A stretch of DNA of 64,000 nucleotides from Gemmatimonadota bacterium (GTDB taxonomy: Bacteria; Gemmatimonadota; Gemmatimonadetes; Longimicrobiales; Gaopeijiaceae): the NCBI GenBank assembly GCA_028874905.1, contig JAPPGZ010000087.1, positions 41,989 to 105,988 on the forward strand, read 5' to 3'. The notes under the pieces are model-generated. The model made no database searches, had not been told where the DNA came from, and saw nothing but the letters and a program-made list of their open reading frames with translations. The translations under genes were made by a program, and so were the position numbers. Positions 46,853 through 56,764 of the stretch are shown here, piece after piece. The number at the start of each line of letters is the position of its first letter. Position 1 is the first letter of the stretch.

Positions 46853-49800
46853 TCAGAAGCTCGTCCGGACGCCGAAGGTGTAACCTCTCGTCTGGGGAGC
46901 CGGGAAGTGCCGGTAGTACTGCCAGGCGCTGTTGAAGCCACCGGAGATGTCGGCTTCCGGATCACCCATGGAGAAGTCCGACCACACGCCCAGGTTCCGA
47001 CCGGTCGCGTATACCGTTGCGCGGTCGACACCGATGCGGCCCAGCATGGTCCGCGGGATGTCGTACGAAAGCGTGACCTGTCGCAGCTTGATGAAGCCGC
47101 CGGGTTCGATCTGGCCCTCGTGCTTGTCGTAGCCGTACATGAGTTCGTAGAACGTCGGGTCCTTCACGACCGACTTCGTGTTCGGCTGGCCGGTCGTCTG
47201 GTTGACCCCTTCCAGGGTGACGACGGAGTACCGGTCGTTGGTGAGGATATGACGCCCATTGCGGCCCGTCGTGTACTGGATCTCGAAGTTGAGAATCTGA
47301 CTGCCCTTGCGGATGTCCCAGAGGCTCGACAGCCCGAAACCCTTGTAGCGGATGACGCTGCTGATGTTGGCGAGCCAGTCCGGCAGCGCCGTGCCCAGAG
47401 GCAGTTGGCGCTGGGTCCGGATCGGGAGACCGTGACAGTCTCCGGCGCGGTTGTACCGGACGCTCGCGCAGTTCTCGTCACCAAGAATGAGCGCACCGGT
47501 CGGCTGGTCCGGGAAGCAATAGTTGCCCGTCTCCGGCATACAGTTCCGCTGGTAGCCGTATCCCCAGATCACACCATAGGGCAGGCCCGCCATGATGCGG
47601 ATGCTCGGCCAGGAATACCCCGCCAGATGGAGGTTGTCGATGCCCGGTGCCAGTTCGATGACCGAGTTCCGGTTGCGCGTCCAGTTGGCGCTCAGATCGA
47701 AGGTGAAATCCTGCATCTGGATCGGCCGCCCGCGGACCGAGATCTCCCAGCCCTTGTTGCGGAGGTCACCGGCGTTCCGGGTGATCCTTGTGTACCCGCT
47801 CGACGCCGAGGCCGGCACCGAGAAGATCTGGTCATAGCTCTTCTTGTCGTAATACGAGACATCCAGGCTGGCACGGTTGTTCAGCCCGCGCAGCTCCAGA
47901 CCCACCTCGACCTCCGATGTCGACTCGGGTCTGATGTCCGGATTCCCGAGCTGCGTTCCCTGCAGGAACCCGACCTGCCCCCGGAACGGGAAGGTGATCG
48001 TCGTCGGGTCGAACTGGTAGCTCCCCTGGTGTACGCCCGGCGCGCTCGCGGCGTAGTACCGCGAGGACAGGCTGTACGGCGGTGCGTCGGCCCCCACCCT
48101 TGCGTACGAGAGACGCACCTTGCCGTACTGCAGCCATGAGGGACGCCAGTCGATGGCGTCCGTGAAGATGACGCCCACGCTCGCGGAGGGATAGAAGTAG
48201 TTGTTCGCTTCCTTGGGAAGCGTCGAACTCCAGTCGTTCCGCCCGGTCAGCGTGAAGTACGACCAGCCCTTGTAGTCCACCGTCGCCTGTGCATACGCCC
48301 CGAGCAGACGTCTCTCCTCGGGCAGGGCGGCGTAGACGTCCTGGCGTTGGAAGTTCTCCACGTTGTAGTAGTCCGGGATGACGATGTCGAAGCCCTGGCC
48401 GGTGATACGGCTGTTGTCCGTCATCCAGATGTTGCCGCCAACCAGCCCGCTGACGGTCAGGTCCTCGCCGAACTGCAGCTGGTCCACGCTGAGCACCAGA
48501 TCGTTGTTCATCTGCGTACGGCTCAGCTTCTCCTGCCGCGTCCCGCCGGAATTGAGCCCATCGGCGGTACGCCAGGGCCGCTCGTTCTGGTATGTGCGCC
48601 GTTCGTCGAGGTACGTGTCCAGGCCCCAGGTGTTCGAGAGCCTCACGCCCGGCACGATCTCCGCCGCGAAGCGCTGCGAGACGATCCAGCGGTTCACGTT
48701 GCTGTCCCGGTACTCGTTTTCCATCACCCACTGGTAGTGTGGGCTGTTCGTGCCCCACATGACCGGCGTGCCGTCGTCGTTCACCGCCGTCCGGATGTCG
48801 ACGTTGGGCGGGATGTGGAGCAGGTTATGGTGGACGCTGACCCAGGAATCGGCCGGCCACGGGTTTTGAGTGTTGACACGCTGGACGCTCGTGGTGGACA
48901 TCAGCCTGTCGGACATCTGCAGGTTGACGTTCGCGCTCAGGTTGAGCCGCTCCAGTTTCCCGGTCGGAGTGATGTCGCCCTGGTCGAGGTACGAGACACC
49001 GAACGTGTACGACCCGGCGTCTCCCAGGCTGCCTGTGGCGCGCAGCGAGTTCTCCAGCGTCCGGGCCTGCTGATAGAACTGCGAGCGAGTATCCTCGAAA
49101 ATGACATCGCCCAATGCCGCGGTCACCTCCGGCGGAATGCTGTCCTTGTGCGGACCCCAGCCCGGGTAGCCCGAACTCGTGATTGTGCGCGTTTCGAAAC
49201 CGGTCGCGGTGGGGTATCCGGGCTGGCAGTAGCCACCCGCCGACTGGAGCCTGCCGTCGCACAGGAAGCGGTCCCGTCCCGCGGCCCAGTCGGTCACGTA
49301 GCCCGCAATGATCGGGTCGTCCAGGCGCGCCGAACTGGAGTACTCGAAGCGGACCGGCATGCCCGGCCGCCCCTGTTTCGTCTTGATCACCACTGCGCCG
49401 GCCGCGGCCCTGGATCCATAGAGCGCCGTGGCGGCGGCTCCGCGCAGCACCGAGATCTCCTCGACGTTGGACATGTCGAAGTCCATGCCCCGGTTGCCGG
49501 CCTGGCCGCGCCCGTAGATGCTCCCTCCCCGTTCCGGATCCAGGTCGATGCTCACCGGGACGCCATCAATGATGAAGAGCGGTTGGCTCGACCCCGTGAA
49601 TGTCGACTGTCCACGGATCTGGATGAACGAAGATGCCCCTGGCCGGCCGCTCGACTGTACGACCTGTACGCCGGCGGACTGGGCCTGCAGCGCCTGCACG
49701 AGGTTGACTTCGGGAGTCCGTTCGAGGGCCTCCGCGCTCACGGTCTGGACCGAATACGTAAGGGCTCGTTCCTCGCGCTCGATGCCGAGCGCGGTGACTA

Positions 49801-50146
49801 CCACTCCCTCGACCTCGATCGCCTGCTGGGTGAGTTCGAAGCTCACGGTCGCGGTACCGCCCGCGGTCACCGTTGCGGTCTGTTCAGCTGCACCGTAGCC
49901 CAGGAGCTCGACGCGGATCGTGTACGTGCCCGCGGGGACGTTCAGCATGACGAAACGCCCCTCTCCGGTACTCAGCGCGCCACGGTTGGTGCCCTCGATG
50001 CTGACCTGCGCACCCGCCAACGGCTGCATGGACATCGCGTCCGTGACGGTACCGGTTACCGTACCGGTCTGTTGGCCCGCGAGGGCCGCCGGCACAATCA
50101 GTGCCAGGACCCCCAGGCCAAGCGTTCGTACCAAACTTCGCTTCAT
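46853..50146 (-). CDS. SusC/RagA-type TonB-linked outer-membrane transporter
   Basis: 1097-residue outer-membrane importer. Sec signal (LGLGVLALIVPAALAGQQ), then an N-terminal carboxypeptidase-D regulatory-like beta domain (residues ~27-105). The plug domain (~120-250) has SIYGRGQAGNRGMDF, ISVLRGAAATALYGSRAAAGAVVIKTK. A 22-strand barrel follows, ending in aromatic F (YTFGVRTSF). A near-perfect AAGGAGGTG ribosome site precedes ATG 50146. It pairs with SusD immediately downstream. The ~430 bases upstream lack a gene and hold repeats described separately. There is no N-terminal secretin/STN domain, so it is unlikely to signal directly to an anti-sigma factor. Confidence 0.95.
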   Translation of the reverse strand: MKRSLVRTLGLGVLALIVPAALAGQQTGTVTGTVTDAMSMQPLAGAQVSIEGTNRGALSTGEGRFVMLNVPAGTYTIRVELLGYGAAEQTATVTAGGTATVSFELTQQAIEVEGVVVTALGIEREERALTYSVQTVSAEALERTPEVNLVQALQAQSAGVQVVQSSGRPGASSFIQIRGQSTFTGSSQPLFIIDGVPVSIDLDPERGGSIYGRGQAGNRGMDFDMSNVEEISVLRGAAATALYGSRAAAGAVVIKTKQGRPGMPVRFEYSSSARLDDPIIAGYVTDWAAGRDRFLCDGRLQSAGGYCQPGYPTATGFETRTITSSGYPGWGPHKDSIPPEVTAALGDVIFEDTRSQFYQQARTLENSLRATGSLGDAGSYTFGVSYLDQGDITPTGKLERLNLSANVNLQMSDRLMSTTSVQRVNTQNPWPADSWVSVHHNLLHIPPNVDIRTAVNDDGTPVMWGTNSPHYQWVMENEYRDSNVNRWIVSQRFAAEIVPGVRLSNTWGLDTYLDERRTYQNERPWRTADGLNSGGTRQEKLSRTQMNNDLVLSVDQLQFGEDLTVSGLVGGNIWMTDNSRITGQGFDIVIPDYYNVENFQRQDVYAALPEERRLLGAYAQATVDYKGWSYFTLTGRNDWSSTLPKEANNYFYPSASVGVIFTDAIDWRPSWLQYGKVRLSYARVGADAPPYSLSSRYYAASAPGVHQGSYQFDPTTITFPFRGQVGFLQGTQLGNPDIRPESTSEVEVGLELRGLNNRASLDVSYYDKKSYDQIFSVPASASSGYTRITRNAGDLRNKGWEISVRGRPIQMQDFTFDLSANWTRNRNSVIELAPGIDNLHLAGYSWPSIRIMAGLPYGVIWGYGYQRNCMPETGNYCFPDQPTGALILGDENCASVRYNRAGDCHGLPIRTQRQLPLGTALPDWLANISSVIRYKGFGLSSLWDIRKGSQILNFEIQYTTGRNGRHILTNDRYSVVTLEGVNQTTGQPNTKSVVKDPTFYELMYGYDKHEGQIEPGGFIKLRQVTLSYDIPRTMLGRIGVDRATVYATGRNLGVWSDFSMGDPEADISGGFNSAWQYYRHFPAPQTRGYTFGVRTSF

Positions 50147-50232
50147 GGCACACCTCCTTCCATGGGAGTCCCGGATTCACGGAGACCGGGATTGGTAGAG
50201 AGCCCGGAGCCGACGCTTCGGGCACCGCGGAT

Positions 50233-50262
50233 ACACGAAGCACCCCGAAAGGTCCTTCGTGT
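50233..50262 (-). promoter_or_regulatory. Candidate hairpin in the susC leader
   Basis: ACACGAAG at 50233-50240 and CTTCGTGT at 50255-50262 are perfect inverted arms around a 14-base loop, about 90 bases before the susC start on the transcribed strand. A second possible pairing (TTCGGG 50217-50222 with CCCGAA 50244-50249) would compete with it. No poly-U follows, so it is not an ordinary terminator. Confidence 0.35.
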
Positions 50263-50415
50263 CGTTGGACTTGAATCAGCCCCGTTTGGGAACCACCGAA
50301 AATCGCCGCGCGGGCGCAGACCGGGGCGAGGCCCGGGAGGGCCGAAAATGGGCGGACGCGACCGCCCCGCCGCGGAATGTCCTGCCTGCAACACAACTGC
50401 CCGCCAAATAATGGG

Positions 50416-50457
50416 TCGGTGGCATCACCAACCGGCTGCTCGGTGGCATCACCAACC
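50416..50457. repeat. 18-bp direct repeat upstream of susC
   Basis: TCGGTGGCATCACCAACC occurs at 50416-50433 and again exactly at 50440-50457, start-to-start distance 24 bases. GGTGGCATCACC is itself partly dyad (GGTG..CACC). Position and spacing suit a tandem binding site, but no factor is known. Confidence 0.6.
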
Positions 50458-50465
50458 AACAGCAT

Positions 50466-50492
50466 AGTACTACTCGTGCAGAGTACTACTCG
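50466..50492. repeat. 11-bp direct repeat upstream of susC
   Basis: AGTACTACTCG occurs at 50466-50476 and 50482-50492, 16 bases apart, next to the 18-base repeats. It contains the palindrome AGTACT. Confidence 0.55.
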
Positions 50493-50577
50493 ATCCGCCT
50501 GCATGCAAGGATGTATTCAAAGCGGGCCGGCGCGGATGCATCGCCGCTCGAATGCCGGGGGGGTTGTCTACGGACTG

Positions 50578-52500
50578 CTAACCCAGCGTCCGGCTCTCGA
50601 CCTCGCTCTTCAGCCGCTGCACGAACTCGCCCCGCTCCATCGTCACCTGCTTCTTCTTCGCGCCCCGCTTGCGGACCGAAACGGTGCCCGCTTCCGCCTC
50701 GCGCTCGCCCACGATGCCCATGTACGGGACCTTCATCGTCTCTGCATGCCGGATCCGGTAGCCCAGCGTGTCACGTTCGTCGATTTCCGCCCGGAGCCCC
50801 GCTTCCGTCAGCAGCCCGGCCAGTTCCCGCGCCGAATCGACCCACTGCTCCGACACCGGGAGGACGCGGACCTGCTCGGGAGCCAGCCAAAGCGGGAATG
50901 CGCCGCCGTAGTGCTCGATCAGGCCGCCGATGAAGCGCTCCATCGACCCCAGCAGCGTGCGGTGGATGACCACCGCCTGATGACGCCGGTTGTCGGAGCC
51001 CACATACTCGAGCCCGAAACGCTCCGGCATCAGGAAGTCCAGCTGGAAGGTGCCACCCTGCCACTCGCGCCCCAGCGCATCGGTGACCAGGACGTCGACC
51101 TTGGGTCCGTAGAACGCGCCGCCCCCTTCGTCCAACTCGTAGTCCAGCCCGCGGTTCCGCAGGACGTCCGCCAGCCGATCCGCCGCCGCGTCGTAGACGG
51201 CCGGATTGCCGATGGCCTTCTCGGGACGGGTGGAGAGCGCCGTCCGGTATTCGTAGCCGAAAACCCCGAGCAGGTAGTCCCCCAGGTCGAGCAGACGGTC
51301 GTACTCCTCCTCGATCTGGTCCTCGCGGATGAAGATGTGCGCATCGTCCTGCGTGAACGAACGCACGCGCAGCATTCCATGGAGCGCGCCGGAACGCTCG
51401 TAGCGGTAGCAGGTGCCCAACTCCGCGAAGCGCAGGGGCAGGTCGCGATAGGACCGGATCTGCGACCGGTAGATCATGAAGTGATGGGGACAGTTCATCG
51501 GCTTCATCCGAAACCGCTCCCCGTCGTCGTCCATGGCGGGGAACATGTCGTCGGCGAAGACGTCCAGGTGGCCCGATATCCGGTACAGCTCCTCGCTGGC
51601 CACATGGGGCGTGAAGACGATTTCGTAGCCGTGCTCGACCAGGGTCTCCCTGAGGAAGCTCTCGATGGTGTTGCGAACGCGCCCCCCTGCGGGATGCCAC
51701 AACACGAAGCCCGGGCCCACCTCCTCCTGGATGGAGAAGAGGTCCAGGCGCTTCCCCAGCACCCTGTGGTCGCGCTTGCGCGCCTCTTCGAGCCGGTGCA
51801 GATGGGTGCGGAGGTCCTTCGCGGCGAAGAACGCCGTCCCGTAGATGCGCTGTAGCATTTGGCGCCGCTCGTCGCCGCGCCAGTACGCGCCGGCTGCGCT
51901 CAGGAGCTTGAAGTGCCTGAGGCGGCCGGTGCTGGGAACGTGCGGCCCCCGGCAGAGGTCGAGGAAAGGACCGTCCTGGTAGACGGTGATGACTTCGTCT
52001 TCGGCAAACTCCTCCAGCCGTTCGAGCTTGAGGGGGTCGTCGGCGAAGAGCTCCCGCGCCTCCTCGCGCGAGACGGCGCGGCGCTCGAAGGGGTGATCCG
52101 CCTCCACGACCTTGTCCATCCGCTGCTGAATCGCTTCGAGCTGCTCGGGCGTGAAGGGTTCGGGGACGTCGAAGTCGTAGTAGAAGCCGTCGTCGATCGC
52201 GGGACCGAACCCGATCCCCGCGCCCGGGATCATCTCCCGCACCGCGGTGGCCAGGACGTGAGCGGCGGAATGGCGCAACACGCCCAGCGCTTCCGGGTCG
52301 CGTTCGGTGAGGAGGCGCACGGACGCGCCATCGGCGAGCGGCCGGTCCAGATCGACGATTTCGCCATCGACAACAGCCGCGAGCGCCGCCCGCGCGAGAC
52401 CGGGTCCGATCTCCGCCGCAAGCGTGCCCGCGGTGGCGCCGTCGGGCAGCGCGACCGAAGTGCCGTCGGGGAGGGTTACATGGATGGATGGGGCATTCAT
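50578..52500 (-). CDS. thrS: Threonyl-tRNA synthetase
   Basis: Class II aminoacyl-tRNA synthetase charging tRNA-Thr; 640 residues, full length. Domains in order: TGS (residues 1-62, VTLPDGTSVALPDGATAGTLA), editing/SAD domain (~65-225, HSAAHVLATAVREMIPGA and the downstream Cys of LCRGPHVPSTGRL), catalytic core with zinc ligands in MNCPHHFMIY and later His residues, motif 2 around GTCYRYERSGALHGMLRVRSFTQDDAHIF, motif 3 near VVIHRTLLGSMERFIGGLIEHYGG, and the anticodon-binding domain at the end. No T-box or other leader element was seen upstream. First of the housekeeping genes right of the accessory locus. Confidence 0.98.
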   Translation of the reverse strand: MNAPSIHVTLPDGTSVALPDGATAGTLAAEIGPGLARAALAAVVDGEIVDLDRPLADGASVRLLTERDPEALGVLRHSAAHVLATAVREMIPGAGIGFGPAIDDGFYYDFDVPEPFTPEQLEAIQQRMDKVVEADHPFERRAVSREEARELFADDPLKLERLEEFAEDEVITVYQDGPFLDLCRGPHVPSTGRLRHFKLLSAAGAYWRGDERRQMLQRIYGTAFFAAKDLRTHLHRLEEARKRDHRVLGKRLDLFSIQEEVGPGFVLWHPAGGRVRNTIESFLRETLVEHGYEIVFTPHVASEELYRISGHLDVFADDMFPAMDDDGERFRMKPMNCPHHFMIYRSQIRSYRDLPLRFAELGTCYRYERSGALHGMLRVRSFTQDDAHIFIREDQIEEEYDRLLDLGDYLLGVFGYEYRTALSTRPEKAIGNPAVYDAAADRLADVLRNRGLDYELDEGGGAFYGPKVDVLVTDALGREWQGGTFQLDFLMPERFGLEYVGSDNRRHQAVVIHRTLLGSMERFIGGLIEHYGGAFPLWLAPEQVRVLPVSEQWVDSARELAGLLTEAGLRAEIDERDTLGYRIRHAETMKVPYMGIVGEREAEAGTVSVRKRGAKKKQVTMERGEFVQRLKSEVESRTLG

Positions 52501-52601
52501 GGCGCGAAAACTAACACGCTTGAAAGCGGTTGTGATCTCAATCGCGGGGGTCGCAGTCCGTGCGGTCCGATGCAGTCCCGCGTCCCCCTGTTCCGCGTCG
52601 C

Positions 52602-53507
52602 CTATCCCGACGGAGGCCAGGGCGTCCCGGTGACCCGCTGCAACCGCGTTTGGTCCCGGGTGGGACGATAGGCCTCGCGCGCCGCCATGTCGTACTGGTC
52701 TCCCGGCGCGAGAAAGTAGAACAGTCCCCCGCTGTCGAGCGTCGCGTTGGCGTCGTAGATGACCGCATAGCTCTGGCCTACGACCTCGAAGCGGTCACCC
52801 CGCACCACGATGGCCGTATTCTCGTCGATCCCGATGCCAAGCAGCTCCGGTTTGGCGCGGATGACCTCGATCAGGTCGAACTGGCGGTTCCGGCGGAGCA
52901 GATGCTGGTCAATGCCCACGCCCTTCAGGAAGCCGAGTCCCACCTCGTGGTCCCCCATCATGATCGTGTTGGTGCGCGTGTCGCCCCGGACCAGATAGGA
53001 CCCCTGAATGGACGCGCCGGCCGAGGACCCGCCAATGACGCCGCCGCGGTCGAGAACCCCCCAGAGCGCGTCGTGCGTCTTCGTGTCGAGGTAGGAGTCG
53101 GCCAGCCGCCACTGGCGTCCCCCGGTGAACCAGACACCGCGTGCTTCGAGCAGCGGGGCCACGAACGCGTCGGTATCGGCGACTTCGGGGTCGTAGGTGT
53201 GAAGGACCGTGATATGGCGGGCGCCCGCCTCCTCGAACCGCCGCCTTCCCCCGAAGTACTGGTCGTAGCTGTCGCCGCCGCCGGCTGTCGGAATGATGAC
53301 GATCGGCGCCGAGGGCCCGCCCGCGAGTTCGACGAACTGACGAAACACGGCCGGGTCGGTCAGCGCGCCCCCCGCGACGATCAGGGTGCCGTTTTCGGGG
53401 CCGACCTCCTGGGCGGCGGCGGGAACGGCGGCAAGGGCGGCTGCCAGAATGACGACAAGCAGTCCATGGGCTACTCGGCCGAGGAAGGCGAGGCGTGTCG
53501 GTTTCAC
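52602..53507 (-). CDS. Cyanophycinase-like serine peptidase (family S51), secreted
   Basis: 301-residue exported hydrolase with signal peptide (GLLVVILAAALAAVPAAAQ). It has the S51 fold motifs GTLIVAGGALTD, FTGGRQWRL, the nucleophile elbow GGSSAGAS (catalytic Ser) and GLGFLKGVGIDQHLLRRNRQFDL, the usual cyanophycinase active-site region. It may hydrolyse cyanophycin or other Asp-rich or isopeptide substrates outside the cytoplasm. GTG 53507 is chosen because GGAGG sits eight bases upstream; the longer frame to 53873 is unlikely. Divergent from the lipoprotein gene at 53666. Confidence 0.85.
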   Translation of the reverse strand: MKPTRLAFLGRVAHGLLVVILAAALAAVPAAAQEVGPENGTLIVAGGALTDPAVFRQFVELAGGPSAPIVIIPTAGGGDSYDQYFGGRRRFEEAGARHITVLHTYDPEVADTDAFVAPLLEARGVWFTGGRQWRLADSYLDTKTHDALWGVLDRGGVIGGSSAGASIQGSYLVRGDTRTNTIMMGDHEVGLGFLKGVGIDQHLLRRNRQFDLIEVIRAKPELLGIGIDENTAIVVRGDRFEVVGQSYAVIYDANATLDSGGLFYFLAPGDQYDMAAREAYRPTRDQTRLQRVTGTPWPPSG

Positions 53508-53665
53508 GGTTTTGTCCTCCAGTTGGGGCCACTCACGCTCGATAAAGGCTTGCGCGCTGCTCAAGGTGGGCCCGGAAAGCCGTGATTGGAAGTGCTCTGG
53601 CCCTGTTGCCCGCCCTCTCGCGGGGTCCTCAGATTGACAACCAACGCAAGAAAGGATCCCCGCCG

Positions 53666-54415
53666 ATGACTCGAATTGTTCTGGCCGCAGCAACGCCCGT
53701 TCTCCTCGCGGCGGCATGCGCCAGTGAGCGGACCCCGTCCGGCCCCCCCACCACAGGTCCGGAACTCGTCGAAGCCGCCATCGCCTATCACGACCCCGAG
53801 AGCGACTGGCCACGGCTGAGGCACACCCTGGTGATCGATCAGTCGCGGCCCGATGGCAGCGAACGCCGGGCAACCATCCACATGAATGTCGCCCGCAGCG
53901 AATACAGTTACCAGGAAAACACGGTTGACGGGCCCCTGATCAAGGGAACGGCCGGCGGGGACTGCTTTGCCTCGATCGGCGGAGAGGCTCCGACCGAAGA
54001 CCAGGTGGCGGCGCATCGCCTCGATTGCCCGGGGATCGAACGAATGCGCGACTACTACCTGTATCTATGGGGCCTGCCGATGAAGCTCCGTGATCCGGGC
54101 ACCCATATCGATCCGGTCATCGGCGACGAGGAATTCGACGGACAACCGAGCAGGGTGGTGAAGGTGACCTACGACCCCGGCGTCGGTTCCGACACCTGGT
54201 ACTTCCATTTCGAGCCCGGCACGTACCGAATGATCGGCTATCGCTTCTACCACGACGAGACGGCGGGGGACGGCGAGTACATCCTGCTGAGCGGAGAGCG
54301 ACAGGTCCGGGGCATGAGGATCCCGGTCGAACGCCGATGGTTCACCAACGCGGACGACCGCTATCTGGGAACCGACATCCTGGTCGACGACTTCACGGGG
54401 CAGCCGGGGAACTAG
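53666..54415 (+). CDS. Hypothetical lipoprotein (DUF6503-like)
   Basis: 249-residue lipoprotein (leader AAATPVLLAAAC). The mature protein begins ELVEAAIAYHDPESDWPRL and is a beta-rich, LolA/LppX-like open-barrel pattern of charged strands (RLRHTLVIDQSRPDGSERRATIHMN..., DTWYFHFEPGTYRMIGYRFYHDE). This matches a family I recall as DUF6503. Function unknown; a role in lipid or lipoprotein handling is only a structural guess. AAAGGA lies about ten bases before ATG 53666. Convergent with groEL, separated by the terminator. Confidence 0.7.
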   Translation: MTRIVLAAATPVLLAAACASERTPSGPPTTGPELVEAAIAYHDPESDWPRLRHTLVIDQSRPDGSERRATIHMNVARSEYSYQENTVDGPLIKGTAGGDCFASIGGEAPTEDQVAAHRLDCPGIERMRDYYLYLWGLPMKLRDPGTHIDPVIGDEEFDGQPSRVVKVTYDPGVGSDTWYFHFEPGTYRMIGYRFYHDETAGDGEYILLSGERQVRGMRIPVERRWFTNADDRYLGTDILVDDFTGQPGN

Positions 54416-54420
54416 GGTAC

Positions 54421-54463
54421 AAAAAAGCGGGGCCCGGCCGCTCACGCGCCCGGACCCCGCTTC
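54421..54463 (-). terminator. Intrinsic terminator after groEL
   Basis: A 12-bp stem with one mismatch (AGCGGGG.CCGG at 54426-54437 against CCGG.CCCCGCT at 54450-54461) with a ~12-base loop. On the minus strand it is followed by six T residues (plus-strand A run 54421-54426). It ends groESL transcription; without a U tract on the plus side it would stop the convergent lipoprotein transcript only weakly. Confidence 0.85.
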
Positions 54464-54561
54464 CCGCCCATTCGCGGCAAGACCGCCGCGGCAACCCCGG
54501 CACCGCGCCTCCCCGGCGCCGGTACCGGTGCTCCCGCGCCGGCCTGGTTCCTGGTGCGACC

Positions 54562-56193
<1,632 letters not shown>

Positions 56194-56250
56194 TTTCGAT
56201 TTTCTCCTGGTTGTGTTTCCGGAGAGCGCCTGCGGGCGCCTCCGGCCGGG

Positions 56251-56553
56251 TTAGTGGTTGACGATGGCCAGAATGTCCGATTCCCGGAGAATCAGGTACT
56301 GATCCCCGTCGACCGTGACCTCGGTGCCGCTGTACTTCCCGTACAGCACTCTGTCGCCCGAAGCGACCTCCATCGGGATCCGGTTTCCTTCGTCCGACAG
56401 CTTGCCCGGTCCCACGGCGACGATCTCGCCTTCCTGCGGCTTCTCCTTGGCGGTGTCCGGGATGTACAGGCCACCCCGCATCTGCTCGGCTTCTTCGAGT
56501 GCCATCACCACCACCCGATCCGCCAGGGGCTGGATCTTGTTCGCGGCCGACAT
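56251..56553 (-). CDS. groS: 10 kDa co-chaperonin GroES
   Basis: 100-residue co-chaperonin lid for GroEL. It has the N-terminal [36 protein letters not shown] mobile-loop region, [14 protein letters not shown], and [12 protein letters not shown] at the end. AAGGAGGAG is placed ten bases before ATG 56553. First gene of groESL. Confidence 0.98.
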   Translation of the reverse strand: MSAANKIQPLADRVVVMALEEAEQMRGGLYIPDTAKEKPQEGEIVAVGPGKLSDEGNRIPMEVASGDRVLYGKYSGTEVTVDGDQYLILRESDILAIVNH

Positions 56554-56608
56554 GCGCGCTCCTCCTTGGAATGGGGTTGGTTTGGAATCGCGGGCGATCT
56601 GCCCGCCG

Positions 56609-56635
56609 TTAGCACTCGATGTAGATGAGTGCTAA
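56609..56635. promoter_or_regulatory. CIRCE operator (HrcA site) upstream of groESL
   Basis: TTAGCACTC at 56609-56617, nine spacer bases, GAGTGCTAA at 56627-56635: an exact match to the CIRCE consensus TTAGCACTC-N9-GAGTGCTAA. It lies 56 bases before the groES start. HrcA repression of groESL is the established role of this element. A TTGACC-like -35 box may lie just upstream on the minus strand (56671-56676). Confidence 0.97.
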
Positions 56636-56764
56636 CAAGAGCAATGGAGTCTCGCGGATCACTGCCGAATGGTCAAGGGCCCGGTGCCGGCTGCGCCTTT
56701 CTTCGGCGCCCCCGCCCTCCTCGTACGCCCCGCCGCCGGCTTCCGTCCGGCGATCACGCCCGCC

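Larger units (their letters stand above)
50147..50577 (-). promoter_or_regulatory. Gene-free region upstream of susC
   Basis: 431 bases between the susC start and the thrS stop; no supported gene on either strand. It contains an 18-base direct repeat (copies at 50416-50433 and 50440-50457), an 11-base direct repeat (50466-50476 and 50482-50492) and possible leader hairpins at 50217-50262. It presumably holds the susCD promoter. I could not define -10/-35 boxes with confidence. Confidence 0.5.

Noticed and set aside
45082..48139. Long plus-strand open frames opposite susD and susC
   Set aside because: susC and susD have signal peptides, ribosome sites and family motifs on the minus strand; the plus frames do not.
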